A stretch of 64,000 bases of DNA from NCBI GenBank assembly GCA_030424595.1, contig JAUHWG010000027.1, positions 62,001 through 126,000 on the forward strand, read 5' to 3'. Source of the stretch: Polyangia bacterium (GTDB lineage Bacteria > Myxococcota_A > Polyangia > Nannocystales > Nannocystaceae). Of this stretch, positions 33,088-41,576 are shown in pieces (the stretch's first letter is position 1; each line of letters starts with the position of its first letter). The position numbers and the translations under genes are program-made. The notes beneath the pieces are model-generated. The model did no database searches. It worked only from the letters and a program-made list of their open reading frames with translations, and was not told where the DNA came from.

Positions 33088-35364
33088 ATGAGCCAGGGCC
33101 CCCGCTCTCTGCCGCGATTCTCACTCGCGCTCCTAGCGCTCATACACGCCGGGGTCTTCGGCTGGGCGGGCCTCACGCTCCCATGGGGAGGGCCGACGCC
33201 CTTCGCCATCTTGAGCGCGCTCCTCGCCCTCCTCTTCCTGGCGACCGCCCTCGCCGCTGTGGCCCGCGCTCGCCTCCTCGGCCCGATCTGGCGGATCACG
33301 GCCTTCGCCAGCCTCGCGTTCCTCGCGTATCACACCTGGATCGTCTTCGACGCCGCGACCTACATCGCGGTCCTCTACGGCGGTCTCGGTCGCGGGGTCG
33401 CGGCAGGGCTCGCCGCGGTCTGGGCTGTCCTCGTCCTCCTGACCCTGCCCGTCTCGGCCTGGGGGATCGCCGTGACAGGGGGGATCCGACGCCCCAAGGT
33501 CACCGCCGCCGGCGCGGCTGTCGTCGCTGTCGTCCTCTCCCTCAGCCTGTGGCGGACGGCCAGCGCCGCAGAGGGAACACCCCTCCAGTCGATCGCCGAG
33601 AGCCCCGAGGCCCTGCTCCCCGAGCTCGCCGCGATCACGGCCGGACTGCCGCCCCTCCGCGAGGGTCCGCGACCGTCGTTGATGACCCGCGAGCCAGCGC
33701 GCTGCGAAGCCTCGCCCGAGGACGTCGGGGCGACGGCCGTGCTCTCCTACCTCCACCGGACCACGCCGCCCGATCCCCGCGCCTTTCGCCGCGAGACCGT
33801 CTGCCTGCAGGGGGCCCCCGACGAGCTCCTGCGGTCGATCCGCGAGGTCCTCCGCGACGCCGCCTTTCGCGGGCCGATGAAGATCGACATCGTCACCGCC
33901 GCGTCGCCGCTGACCTCGTCGATCACCGCCCCCGACATCTTCCAGCTCCGCCCCGGGATCGACGGCGTCTGCCGCCTCGGCCGCTGCTTCATGCCCTGGA
34001 ACCTGGTCGCCCTCGATCAGTTCACCCAAAACCGCCCGCTCGCCTTCATCGACGACCTCCGCTTTGGCATCGACAGCCGGAGCCTGATGGCGCTCTTCTC
34101 CGGCGGCGAGCCGCCCGAGGAGCGGCCGGCGCTCGACGGTCTGACGCGGATCACGACCTGGAGCCTGATGGTCGACGCCGACGGCGTGCCGCGCTCGATC
34201 CCCCGCCTGCGCGAGGCGGATCTGCCGCTGACCGAGGCGACCCTGAGCCGCTCCCTAGAGCTCGCCGAGCGCCACATCCTCGACGCTCAGGCCCCAGACG
34301 GCCGCTTTCGCTACCTCCTCGACCCCTACACCGGCACGGTCTCCTGGCGCGGCTTCGCGGTGCCCAGGCAAGCCGGGACGACCCTCGCCCTGTGCGAGGT
34401 CGCCTCGCAGCGTGAGGAGGTCCGGGTCGCGGTCCGTCGCTCGCTCGAGATGCTGACCAGCATTGAGGAGCGGCGCGGCGAGCTGGGGGCTGTCGCCCCG
34501 CGCAGCGGCAAGAAGGCGCCGACGCGAACCGGCCTCGGCAACACGGCCCTGTCGATGATCGCCCTCCTCAGCTGTCGCAACCGCGTCGGCGACCACTTCG
34601 ATCCCGCGATCGCCCGGATGGGCCGCTTCCTGCTGACGATGATGCGGCCCGACGGCGGCTTCTACCCGGCCTACGATCTCGCGGACGAGAGGGTCCTCGA
34701 GGGCCCAGACCCGCTCTACGCAGGGGGCCAGGCCGTCTTCGCCCTCTCTCTCCTCGAGGCCGCCGCTGCGGCCGAGCCGGACGGGCCCTTCCCCCCCGTA
34801 GCGGAGCTCCGCGAGGCGGTCGAGCGGGCGATGGACTACACGGCGACCACCTACTGGGGGCACGGACTCTACGACTTCTTCTTTATCGAGGAGAACTGGC
34901 ACTGCCTGGCGGCGCGCGCCTCCCTCGGCCACCACCGAAACCCCAAGTACGAGCGCTTCTGCCTCGACTACGTGACCTACAAGTCGCGGCTCATCTTGGG
35001 CGAGGAGAGCGGCGTCAACCCGGAGCTCGTCGGCGCCTACGGCTTTGGCAACGTGATCCCGCCGCACAACACCCCGACCGGCGGCTTCGGCGAGGCCCTC
35101 GCCGCGGCGATGGCGATCCGCAAGGCGGACGGCCAGGTCCGGCCCGAGGACCAGGCGCGGATGACCGAGGCGCTGACCTTCCTCGTCCGCCAACAGTGGC
35201 GCCCCGAGCTCTGCTTTGCCTGCGTCGCCGACCCGGCGATCGCCGGCGGCTTCTCAGAGTCCCTCGCCTCACCGGTGATCCGCATCGACTACGTCCAGCA
35301 CTCGATGGCCGCGCTCGGCCACGGCGGGAGGCACCTCGACCTCCCGCCCGGAGAGCCGCGATGA
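33088..35364 (+). CDS. Polytopic membrane protein with a C-terminal alpha/alpha-toroid domain
   Basis: 758 residues. Five hydrophobic helices (about 8-135) anchor the protein; a middle extracytoplasmic region follows. From about 395 on there are repeated helix pairs of the alpha/alpha-toroid type (terpene cyclase / prenyltransferase / LanC-like fold): SLELAERHILDAQAPDGRF, GLGNTALSMIALL, MGRFLLTMMRPDGGFYPAYD and YAGGQAVFALSLLE. Cys and His are conserved-looking in NWHCLAARASLGHH, FCLDYV and CFACVADP, a possible metal site. ATG 33088 is preferred because an upstream ATG (33076) overlaps the TGG TATGGC promoter motif. It is first in a three-gene operon with ATGA overlaps. Catalysis is inferred, not shown. 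Confidence 0.78.
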   Translation: MSQGPRSLPRFSLALLALIHAGVFGWAGLTLPWGGPTPFAILSALLALLFLATALAAVARARLLGPIWRITAFASLAFLAYHTWIVFDAATYIAVLYGGLGRGVAAGLAAVWAVLVLLTLPVSAWGIAVTGGIRRPKVTAAGAAVVAVVLSLSLWRTASAAEGTPLQSIAESPEALLPELAAITAGLPPLREGPRPSLMTREPARCEASPEDVGATAVLSYLHRTTPPDPRAFRRETVCLQGAPDELLRSIREVLRDAAFRGPMKIDIVTAASPLTSSITAPDIFQLRPGIDGVCRLGRCFMPWNLVALDQFTQNRPLAFIDDLRFGIDSRSLMALFSGGEPPEERPALDGLTRITTWSLMVDADGVPRSIPRLREADLPLTEATLSRSLELAERHILDAQAPDGRFRYLLDPYTGTVSWRGFAVPRQAGTTLALCEVASQREEVRVAVRRSLEMLTSIEERRGELGAVAPRSGKKAPTRTGLGNTALSMIALLSCRNRVGDHFDPAIARMGRFLLTMMRPDGGFYPAYDLADERVLEGPDPLYAGGQAVFALSLLEAAAAAEPDGPFPPVAELREAVERAMDYTATTYWGHGLYDFFFIEENWHCLAARASLGHHRNPKYERFCLDYVTYKSRLILGEESGVNPELVGAYGFGNVIPPHNTPTGGFGEALAAAMAIRKADGQVRPEDQARMTEALTFLVRQQWRPELCFACVADPAIAGGFSESLASPVIRIDYVQHSMAALGHGGRHLDLPPGEPR

Positions 35365-35807
35365 GCTCGCGCGCGGCTGCGGTCTACGCCTACGTCGCCT
35401 CCGCGATCGTTCTCGGCGTCGTCGCGGCGCCTGCCCTGCGGGCGCCGACCTACGACTCCTTCCCCGCCTCGAGCTACCCGATGTTCGCCCGGGACCGTGC
35501 CCGTGAGGCGACCATCAGCCACGTCGTCGCGATCAGCGATGACGGCCGCCACCGACCGATCCCGCCGCCGCTCATCGCCAACGACGAGGTCCTCCAGGCC
35601 GCCGCGACGATCCACGCCGCCCTCCGGCGCAAGCAGGCGATGAAGCTCTGCCGCGACGTCGCCGAGCGGGTCGCAGAACACCCAAAGTGGGCCGAGTTTA
35701 CCTGGCTCGAGGTCAGCCGCGACCGCTACGACGTGATCACCTACTTCGAGGGCGAGACCAAGCCCCTAAGCCGGGACACCCGCGCCCGCTGTCGGATCCA
35801 GCGATGA
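35361..35807 (+). CDS. Small single-pass membrane-anchored protein, 148 aa
   Basis: An N-terminal hydrophobic helix (about 5-26) is followed by a short extracytoplasmic domain with SSYPMFARDRAREATISHVVAI and TYFEGETKPLSRDTR. It overlaps both neighbours by ATGA, so all three products should be made in fixed proportion. SYPMF near the membrane recalls short proteins that accompany HTTM and MauE/DoxX-type membrane proteins. No catalytic motif. Probably an accessory subunit of the operon's membrane complex. Confidence 0.72.
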   Translation: MSSRAAAVYAYVASAIVLGVVAAPALRAPTYDSFPASSYPMFARDRAREATISHVVAISDDGRHRPIPPPLIANDEVLQAAATIHAALRRKQAMKLCRDVAERVAEHPKWAEFTWLEVSRDRYDVITYFEGETKPLSRDTRARCRIQR

Positions 35808-36712
35808 ACCTGCAGGGCAGCATCCGCCGCTTCGACGCCTTCTGGCGGCCAACGACGCCTGCGAGCCGGCTCGCCGCGCTGCGGATCCTGGTCGGCGCCT
35901 TCGCCCTCGTCTACCTGACGATCCGCCTGCCGCACCTCAGCACCTTCGACTTCGACGTCAGCGGCTTTCGCCCCACCGGAGTCGTCAGCCTCCTCAGCGA
36001 TCCCCTCGCGGCGCCCTGGCCCGCAGTCGCGGCGGTCGCGGCCCTCGCCCTCGGGATCGCGTTCCTCCTCGGCTGGCGATTCGCGCTCACGGGACCCCTC
36101 TTCGCGGCGGCGCTCCTCTGGGTCACCAGCTACCGCAACTCCTGGGGTATGATCTTCCACACCGAGAACCTGATGGTGATGCACGTCATCGTCGTCAGCC
36201 TTGGGGCGAGCGCCGACGCCTGGTCGCTCGACGCCCGTCGCCGGGCCAGGCGCGGGCTCCCGCCGCCCGAGGACGATCCCCGCTACGGCTGGCCGCTGCG
36301 CCTGGCCGCCGCGATCACCATCGGCACCTACGTTCTCGCAGGGATCGCCAAGCTCCGGCACAGCGGGCTCGACTGGGTCAGCAGCGACATCCTCCGCAAC
36401 TACGTCGCCTACGACAACCTGCGGAAGATCGAGCTCGGCGACGACTACTCCAAGCTGGGCACCGCCCTATGCCGCCACCCCGAGCTCTTCCCGCCCTTAG
36501 CGGGGATCAGCCTCGCGGTCGAGCTCCTCGCGCCCCTCGCCCTCCTGGGCCGCCGGGTCGCGATCGTCTGGTCGCTGCTCGCCTGGGGCTTCCACCTCGG
36601 GGTCCTCGCCCTGATGTGGATCTTCTTCCCCTATCCCCTCCTCGGCTTCGCCTACGCGCCCCTCTTTTCGCTCGAGCGCCTGCCCCTCTTCCGTCGCCTT
36701 CGCCGGTCCTAG
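35804..36712 (+). CDS. HTTM-domain membrane protein (vitamin-K-dependent carboxylase-like)
   Basis: 302 residues with six or more hydrophobic helices. HTTM features: FDAFWRPTTPASRLAALRILVG at the N-terminus, SYRNSWGMIFHTENLMVMHVIVV (the family's fourth-helix region with H and N), then YVLAGIAKLRHSGLDWVSSD and FPPLAGISLAVELLAPLALL, and FHLGVLALM before the last helix. The HTTM family is the membrane part of gamma-glutamyl carboxylases; bacterial members are largely uncharacterised. Last gene of the toroid operon, overlapping the previous stop. Confidence 0.85.
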   Translation: MNLQGSIRRFDAFWRPTTPASRLAALRILVGAFALVYLTIRLPHLSTFDFDVSGFRPTGVVSLLSDPLAAPWPAVAAVAALALGIAFLLGWRFALTGPLFAAALLWVTSYRNSWGMIFHTENLMVMHVIVVSLGASADAWSLDARRRARRGLPPPEDDPRYGWPLRLAAAITIGTYVLAGIAKLRHSGLDWVSSDILRNYVAYDNLRKIELGDDYSKLGTALCRHPELFPPLAGISLAVELLAPLALLGRRVAIVWSLLAWGFHLGVLALMWIFFPYPLLGFAYAPLFSLERLPLFRRLRRS

Positions 36713-36806
36713 CAGACCCACATGCGGGGCAGGCCCGCACCACCTCTCGATGAGAATCACGCTTGGAGATCGACCTCGTCGGCGACCCTGCGCCCTATTT
36801 TCATGA

Positions 36807-36965
36807 CAGACCGTGGCAAAAGTCCCGCGCACTCTCCAGCCCTCGCCCTCGGCTCTCGCCTCCGCCAAAACTTGCAGTACACCCGGTACAGCGGCGCTTT
36901 GTCGAAGCCGAGAGGCTCAACGATTGCGGCGCGAGAGCCCACGGGACTCGGGCCGGTTTTTTTGA
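36807..36965. repeat. Dispersed fold-back element, copy 4 (about 155 bp)
   Basis: It starts CAGACCGTGGCAAAAGTCCC and shares the next 20 or so bases (CGCGCACTCTCCAGCCCTCG) exactly with the reverse complement of copy 1. The centre (GCGCTTTGTCGAAGCCGAGA) also matches copy 1. It ends GGGACTCGGGCCGG followed by seven T, so read on the plus strand it could also terminate transcription. Confidence 0.75.
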
Positions 36966-37293
36966 CTGGAATTTGGGTATTCCAGCGAGCACTTCTTACT
37001 TCCAAATACACATTGTTCCGCGATTGACCGCCGCCCCTTCGCCCGAATACGTTCAGGTGCGGATGGGCCACGGATGGCCGCCGAGACACGTCACCGCGTG
37101 TCCCGTCTGCTTGCGCAAGGACGCGGCGAGCAGGCGGTTCTTTCCCAGGGCGGCGGTTTCACGCAGCAGACCGGCTCCGGAGCGCCCTACCTCACCGCAT
37201 CGCCCCACAGGGTTGTCGCTCCTTCGCACCGGCAAGCGCGCTGCCTGCTCATGCCCGAGCCCTCGTCGATGATGATGAGCTCAACAGACTGAC

Positions 37294-37335
37294 CTCGCCG
37301 ACACGAACTCGCCGACACGAACTCGCCGACACGAA
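37294..37335. repeat. Three perfect 14-bp tandem repeats next to a stop codon
   Basis: CTCGCCGACACGAA occurs three times head to tail. A truncated fourth copy (CTCGC) merges into the stop codon of the DUF3261 gene at 37340. Confidence 0.85.
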
Positions 37336-37339
37336 CTCG

Positions 37340-38005
37340 CTACGAGAGCGGCTGGTAGGTGCTGGTCTCGATCGTCACCGCATAGCCGAAGCGCTGGTTG
37401 TCGATCGTGATCACCGGCGGCGGCGTCCGTCCGCTCATCCCCTCGCCGTAGTCGATGATGATGAGCCCCTTGGGCTGCCCTCGACGGCGCTTGTAGACCC
37501 GCCGCATGAGCCTGCCTCCGCTCCAGGACTCGTCCACCCGCTCATCGCCGAGCTTCGCCCGCCGGTCGCCATCGCCAGCGATGTCCTCGCCTATCCGGAC
37601 AAAGAGCGTCCGGTGGATGTCGGCGAGCATCATCTCCGGCGGAAAGGGCAGCGCGACCTCGACAAAGGGGGTGTACTCGGTCTCCAGGCCCCGCTGGATC
37701 AGCGCGAAGGCCTTGGTGCCGAAGGGGCTCAGGCCGATCAGCGTCAGCACATCCCCCTGCTTCTGTAGGACGACCTCGCTCGAGAGCTTGTGCTCGCCCA
37801 TATGGCCGGAGAGGCGCTGGCGGGCGAGGAAATCGCCGGGGACGGTCGCGATGTCGACCAGCGCCCGAGCAGCGTCCGCCTTCGGATCGACCGCTCCCTC
37901 TCCCCCCGCTCGATGGGCGCAGCCGAGGCCTGCGACTGTGACACCGCCGGCGAGGAGCGCGAGGAGCTGTCGCCGGGTCGGCCTGCGGAGGTTCGAGCTC
38001 GTCAT
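37340..38005 (-). CDS. DUF3261 lipoprotein of the aryl-polyene-type operon
   Basis: 221 residues. The N-terminus RRPTRRQLLALLAGGVTVAGLGC combines a twin-arginine-like motif with a lipobox. The mature part has the DUF3261 pattern: LSGHMGEHKLSSEVVLQKQGD, LTLIGLSPFGTKAFALIQ, then LPFPPEMMLADIHR and VITIDNQRFGYAVTIET. DUF3261 lipoproteins are fixed members of aryl-polyene clusters, where they act with the LolA-like and MMPL proteins in moving the lipid-linked pigment to the outer membrane. Last gene of the operon; its ATG overlaps the MMPL stop as ATGA. Confidence 0.88.
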   Translation of the reverse strand: MTSSNLRRPTRRQLLALLAGGVTVAGLGCAHRAGGEGAVDPKADAARALVDIATVPGDFLARQRLSGHMGEHKLSSEVVLQKQGDVLTLIGLSPFGTKAFALIQRGLETEYTPFVEVALPFPPEMMLADIHRTLFVRIGEDIAGDGDRRAKLGDERVDESWSGGRLMRRVYKRRRGQPKGLIIIDYGEGMSGRTPPPVITIDNQRFGYAVTIETSTYQPLS

Positions 38006-40422
38006 GGGCGCCCCGACCCTACCCCTGGTCTGGCGAAGAGCACCAGGCTGAGCGGCGCGAGCACCAACGAGAAGAGCACGCCGACGCCGATCGTCAGGCC
38101 CAGGGCCCGAAGCGCGGGATAGGTCGACATCGCCAGGAGGCCAAAGGCGAGGACGGTCGAGACCGCGGCGATGAGGATGCTCAGGACCGACGCCGCGACG
38201 CCGCGGGGCTCGTCGCGGCTCTCGACCAGGAACACCCCGTAGTCGACCCCCATGCTCAGGACCAGCAGGAGCGCGACGATGTGGAGGAGGTGGAGCTGGA
38301 GCCCGGCGAGCGTGAGCGCGGCGATCGTGGCGGCGGCGGCCAAGACCGCGGGGAGGAACGCCGCGAGGCTGAGCCCGATCCGGCGGTAGCGCGCGAGCAG
38401 CATCAAGAACACCGCGACCAGACCGACGAGCACGAGCTCGACCGTACGCAGACGATAGCGGCCGTAGGCGGCGGCCATCGTCGCCCCCTGATCGTAGTAG
38501 AGGACCCCCGGCACCGACTCGACCCGAGCCGCGAGCGCAGCCGGCACCTCCACACCGCGGACCATGGTGATGATGCCGACCCGCTCCCCGAGCTCCACCC
38601 GGAAGGTCCGCACGGCTCCGGCGAGGGGCGAAGCCTCCAAGTCAGCGAAGCGCAGCGGTGGCGGGGGCTCGGCGCTCAGGTCCGCGGCGAAGTCGGCGAG
38701 CGCCTCCGGTCGAAAGCCCGCCGCGCCAAAGACCGATCCGACGCGCTCGCCCAGGCCCGGCACCCCCCGCAAAGCGGCGAGGCTCTCGCGTTGCAGCGAA
38801 GCGGACCAGAGGAAGGTGTGGAGCGATCGAAAGCCCGCCAACTCCCCGGCCTCGACCGCGTCCTGGAGGCGCTGATAGACCGCGTCGTTGGCGATGAGGG
38901 CGGACTCATCATCGTCGCCGATCGCCAGGATAAAGCGCCCGGCGTCCATCCGCGAGACCCGGCCGCGGACCCGCTCGTCCTCCGCGAGGATCGTCGGATC
39001 GACCTGGGAGAAGGCCCGGATATCGTCGATGAACTCGACCCGCGTGAGGCCCAGCGCCGTGACACCAGCGACGATCACGAAGAGCCCGGCCAACACCCGC
39101 CGCTGTCGACCGAGGGCCCCGAGGAGCCTGCTGCATGCCCCTGCGGCGGCGCGCTGGAGGGCGCCGGGCGTGGGTGAGCGCGGCATCCACGACGGCAGCA
39201 GAAAGCGCGTGCACAGGAGCGCCGCCGCCACCCCGACACAGGCGAAGACGGCCATCTCGCGCAGCCCCGGGAAGGAGGTCCAGGCGAGGCCGATGAAGCC
39301 CGCGACCGTCGTCATCGCCCCGAGCAGGAGGCCCGGCCAGATCCGCCGCACGCTCCCCCGGGGGCCAGCCTCGTCCGGATCGAGCATGTGGTGGTTAAAG
39401 AGGTGGACAGGGTAGTCGATCGCGACGCCGATCAGCGTCGCCCCGAACGCCAGCGTCAGGCCGTGGACCGAGCCGAAGAGGAGCAGCGTCGCGGCGAGGG
39501 CGGAGAGGACCCCAAAGGCCAGGGGCAGCATCACCAGGACGACCAGGCTGAGCCGGCGGAACATGACGAGGAAGATCAGCAGGAGGCCGACCGTCGACAC
39601 CGTCGAGATCCGGGTGACGTCGGCGCGGATGCTGCTCTCGGCCGCCAGCGCATGGCGGGCGACGGCGCTCTCCTCGATCCGCAGACGACCGCCGTGGGCC
39701 GCGTTGACCTTCGCCGAGGCCTCACCGATCGCCGCCGCCAAGGGGGCCATCGCCGCGCCGTCAAAGGGCGAGTGGACGGTCGCCAGGAAGAGCGCCGCCT
39801 CGCCGTCCTTGGTCAGCAGGTGGTCGCCGACGGGGCGCAGCTCACCGTCCTGGGCCTCGCTGAGGCGGCGGACGAGCTCGGGGAAGAGGAGCAGAGGATC
39901 ACCGCCGGCGATCCGCTTGATCAGCGCCGCCTGCGGGAGCGAGAGCTGGCGCAAGAGCCCCTGTGCGGCCTCGGCCAGGCCCTCATCGCTGAGCCGCGCG
40001 GGCAGCTCGACGTCGGGGCGATCGCTGGCGAAGTAGAAGCGCCGGGGAAAGTAGAGCTCGTAGAAGGCCTCGCCGTTGTCGACCTCCCCCTCCTGCACCC
40101 AGGCGACCTCGGGGTGGGCGGCGATCGCCGAGCGCAGCTCCGTCGCCGCGGCGAGCACCTCGTCCTCCTCGGCGCCGCCTACGGTGATGATCCAGGCGCG
40201 GGTCAGCTCCGAGTCCGCGAGCTGCTTGGAGATCGCCGCGAGCTCGGCGTCCTCTTGGTCCGCGAGGAAGGCGCTGATGTCGGTCGTCACCGACCAGCGC
40301 AGGCTCGTGATGAGCCCGAGCAGAGCGATGATGACGAGGCCGACGAGGCCGACCCGCAGTCGCCGAGGACCGTCGCCGCCCGGCCCTGCGTGGCCTCCGT
40401 TCTGGTCGTCCGTGTCCAACAC
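38002..40422 (-). CDS. MMPL/RND-family exporter of the aryl-polyene-type operon (ApeM-like)
   Basis: 806 residues from a GTG. Topology is that of the MMPL/RND superfamily: one helix near 28-45, a periplasmic domain of about 200 residues, a five-helix block (about 255-400), a helix near 430, a second periplasmic domain and a final five-helix block (about 660-800). Motif segments GATLIGVAIDYPVHLFNHH and LVLSMGVDYGVFLVESRDE, each with an Asp in the first helix of a block, are the proton-relay positions of the family. In APE clusters this transporter exports the lipid-linked pigment. It lies 55 nt after the LolA-like gene. Confidence 0.9.
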   Translation of the reverse strand: MLDTDDQNGGHAGPGGDGPRRLRVGLVGLVIIALLGLITSLRWSVTTDISAFLADQEDAELAAISKQLADSELTRAWIITVGGAEEDEVLAAATELRSAIAAHPEVAWVQEGEVDNGEAFYELYFPRRFYFASDRPDVELPARLSDEGLAEAAQGLLRQLSLPQAALIKRIAGGDPLLLFPELVRRLSEAQDGELRPVGDHLLTKDGEAALFLATVHSPFDGAAMAPLAAAIGEASAKVNAAHGGRLRIEESAVARHALAAESSIRADVTRISTVSTVGLLLIFLVMFRRLSLVVLVMLPLAFGVLSALAATLLLFGSVHGLTLAFGATLIGVAIDYPVHLFNHHMLDPDEAGPRGSVRRIWPGLLLGAMTTVAGFIGLAWTSFPGLREMAVFACVGVAAALLCTRFLLPSWMPRSPTPGALQRAAAGACSRLLGALGRQRRVLAGLFVIVAGVTALGLTRVEFIDDIRAFSQVDPTILAEDERVRGRVSRMDAGRFILAIGDDDESALIANDAVYQRLQDAVEAGELAGFRSLHTFLWSASLQRESLAALRGVPGLGERVGSVFGAAGFRPEALADFAADLSAEPPPPLRFADLEASPLAGAVRTFRVELGERVGIITMVRGVEVPAALAARVESVPGVLYYDQGATMAAAYGRYRLRTVELVLVGLVAVFLMLLARYRRIGLSLAAFLPAVLAAAATIAALTLAGLQLHLLHIVALLLVLSMGVDYGVFLVESRDEPRGVAASVLSILIAAVSTVLAFGLLAMSTYPALRALGLTIGVGVLFSLVLAPLSLVLFARPGVGSGRP

Positions 40423-40477
40423 CTGGCACCTGCTGAGCGCCGCCGACGATGGCGGCGACCGGGGCTATCAGACCACC

Positions 40478-41194
40478 TTAGCGCGGGATCCGAAAGAGCT
40501 TCGTCTGCTCCGCGGCGGAGAAGGTGCGACCGGTGTCGACCTCGGAGAAGGTCGTCGTCGTCGTATCGCCGCCGATCTCGTGGACGACCATCGTCGAGAC
40601 CACGAGGCCCTCACCGCGCAGCTCGATCCTCTCGATCACCTTGTCCATAGGGCTCAGCCGCGGCCGGAGCTTGAGGGACCAAGCGCCCTCTGGTGAGCCC
40701 CGCAGCTCCATCGCGTACATCTGCGCCAGGGCGTCACGATCGCCGGCGAAGATCTTGACGAAGGAGCTGACGAAGAGCCCGAGCACAGGGTTTTGATCGA
40801 AGCCGATCGCCTCGACCCCGCGGGCGTCGCCGAAGGTCAGGCGGGTCCCGTCGATGATCACGCTCGACGCCAGCGGCGAGGTGGTGTGCCGCGCGAGGCG
40901 CCCAGGCGGGGCGAAGTAGATCACACCTTCGTTGACCAGCGGCGCGGCGAGGAGCGCCATCTGCTTCTCCTCGCGGAATTTGGCGGAGAGGCCGCTCATC
41001 GCCGCGAAGCGCCCGAGGAAGGCGTCGAGCTCGGCGCTGCTCAGGGTCGTCATCGTCTCTCCAGGAGCCGTCGCCGGTACGCTCTCGGTGACGGCACGGG
41101 GCTCCTCGGCAGAGGCGCTCGCGCCGACGAGGACGACCAACGCAGCGAGCCCGAAGGCGCACGACCTAGTGATGAATGAGCTCGAGCAGGTCAT
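40478..41194 (-). CDS. LolA-like outer-membrane lipoprotein carrier homologue (ApeL-like)
   Basis: 238 residues from ATG 41194, chosen for GGAG 7 nt upstream. A signal peptide ends at ASASA. The mature part has LolA features: FLGRFAAMSGLSAKFREEKQ, APLVNEGVIYFAPPGRLARHTTSPLASSVIIDGTRL and a C-terminal amphipathic strand region ending in RTFSAAEQTKLFRIPR. In APE clusters a LolA-like protein shuttles the lipid-linked pigment through the periplasm. The start lies 29 bp inside the thioesterase gene, indicating tight translational coupling. Confidence 0.87.
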   Translation of the reverse strand: MTCSSSFITRSCAFGLAALVVLVGASASAEEPRAVTESVPATAPGETMTTLSSAELDAFLGRFAAMSGLSAKFREEKQMALLAAPLVNEGVIYFAPPGRLARHTTSPLASSVIIDGTRLTFGDARGVEAIGFDQNPVLGLFVSSFVKIFAGDRDALAQMYAMELRGSPEGAWSLKLRPRLSPMDKVIERIELRGEGLVVSTMVVHEIGGDTTTTTFSEVDTGRTFSAAEQTKLFRIPR

Positions 41195-41576
41195 CGGGTG
41201 TCTCCGAGAGCATACGACCCTGATTATCAAGGGCCACAAGCTCGGTCTGACCGCGCGCAGAGCAGCGGTCGTGGGTGAGGTTGCGGATCCGGTAGGCGAT
41301 CGTCAGCCGCGGCTGGAGGGCCGCAAACCAGGCGTGGACCCGGCCCTGGTCGCCGTAGCGCAGGGGGAAGGTGTAGCGGCAGCGGCTCTCCACCAGGAGC
41401 AAGGTGTAGCCGGCGTCGCCGATCTTCTCGACGTCGATCCCACGGTCGCGGAGGAGCGCGGTCCGGCCGAGCTCCAGGTACTTGTAGTAGTGACCGTGCC
41501 AGACGATCCGGAGGGCGTCGACGTCGTGAAAGGGGACCTCGAAGTCCTTCGTGACCTCGTAGAGCCGGCGGCTCAT
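41166..41576 (-). CDS. 4HBT hot-dog thioesterase of the aryl-polyene-type operon (ApeK-like)
   Basis: 136 residues, one hot-dog. The catalytic segment FEVPFHDVDALRIVWHGHYYKYLELGR carries the Asp of the 4-hydroxybenzoyl-CoA thioesterase family. RCRYTFPLRYGDQ and LTIAYRIRN are the following strands. In APE pathways the homologue probably edits or releases acyl thioesters. It begins as ATGA with the ammonia-lyase stop and extends into the LolA-like gene. Confidence 0.88.
   Translation of the reverse strand: MSRRLYEVTKDFEVPFHDVDALRIVWHGHYYKYLELGRTALLRDRGIDVEKIGDAGYTLLLVESRCRYTFPLRYGDQGRVHAWFAALQPRLTIAYRIRNLTHDRCSARGQTELVALDNQGRMLSETPDDLLELIHH

Larger units (their letters stand above)
36713..37339. 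other. Convergent intergenic region of about 630 bp with two repeat elements
   Basis: It contains fold-back element copy 4 (36807-36965) and the 14-bp array (37294-37335). Between them (36966-37293) short frames run on both strands but none has a Shine-Dalgarno or family resemblance. No further structure seen. Confidence 0.5.

Noticed and set aside
37074..37292. 72-codon plus-strand ORF between the fold-back element and the 14-bp array
   Set aside because: No Shine-Dalgarno, no recognisable fold, and it ends in a chance Met/Ser run next to the repeat.
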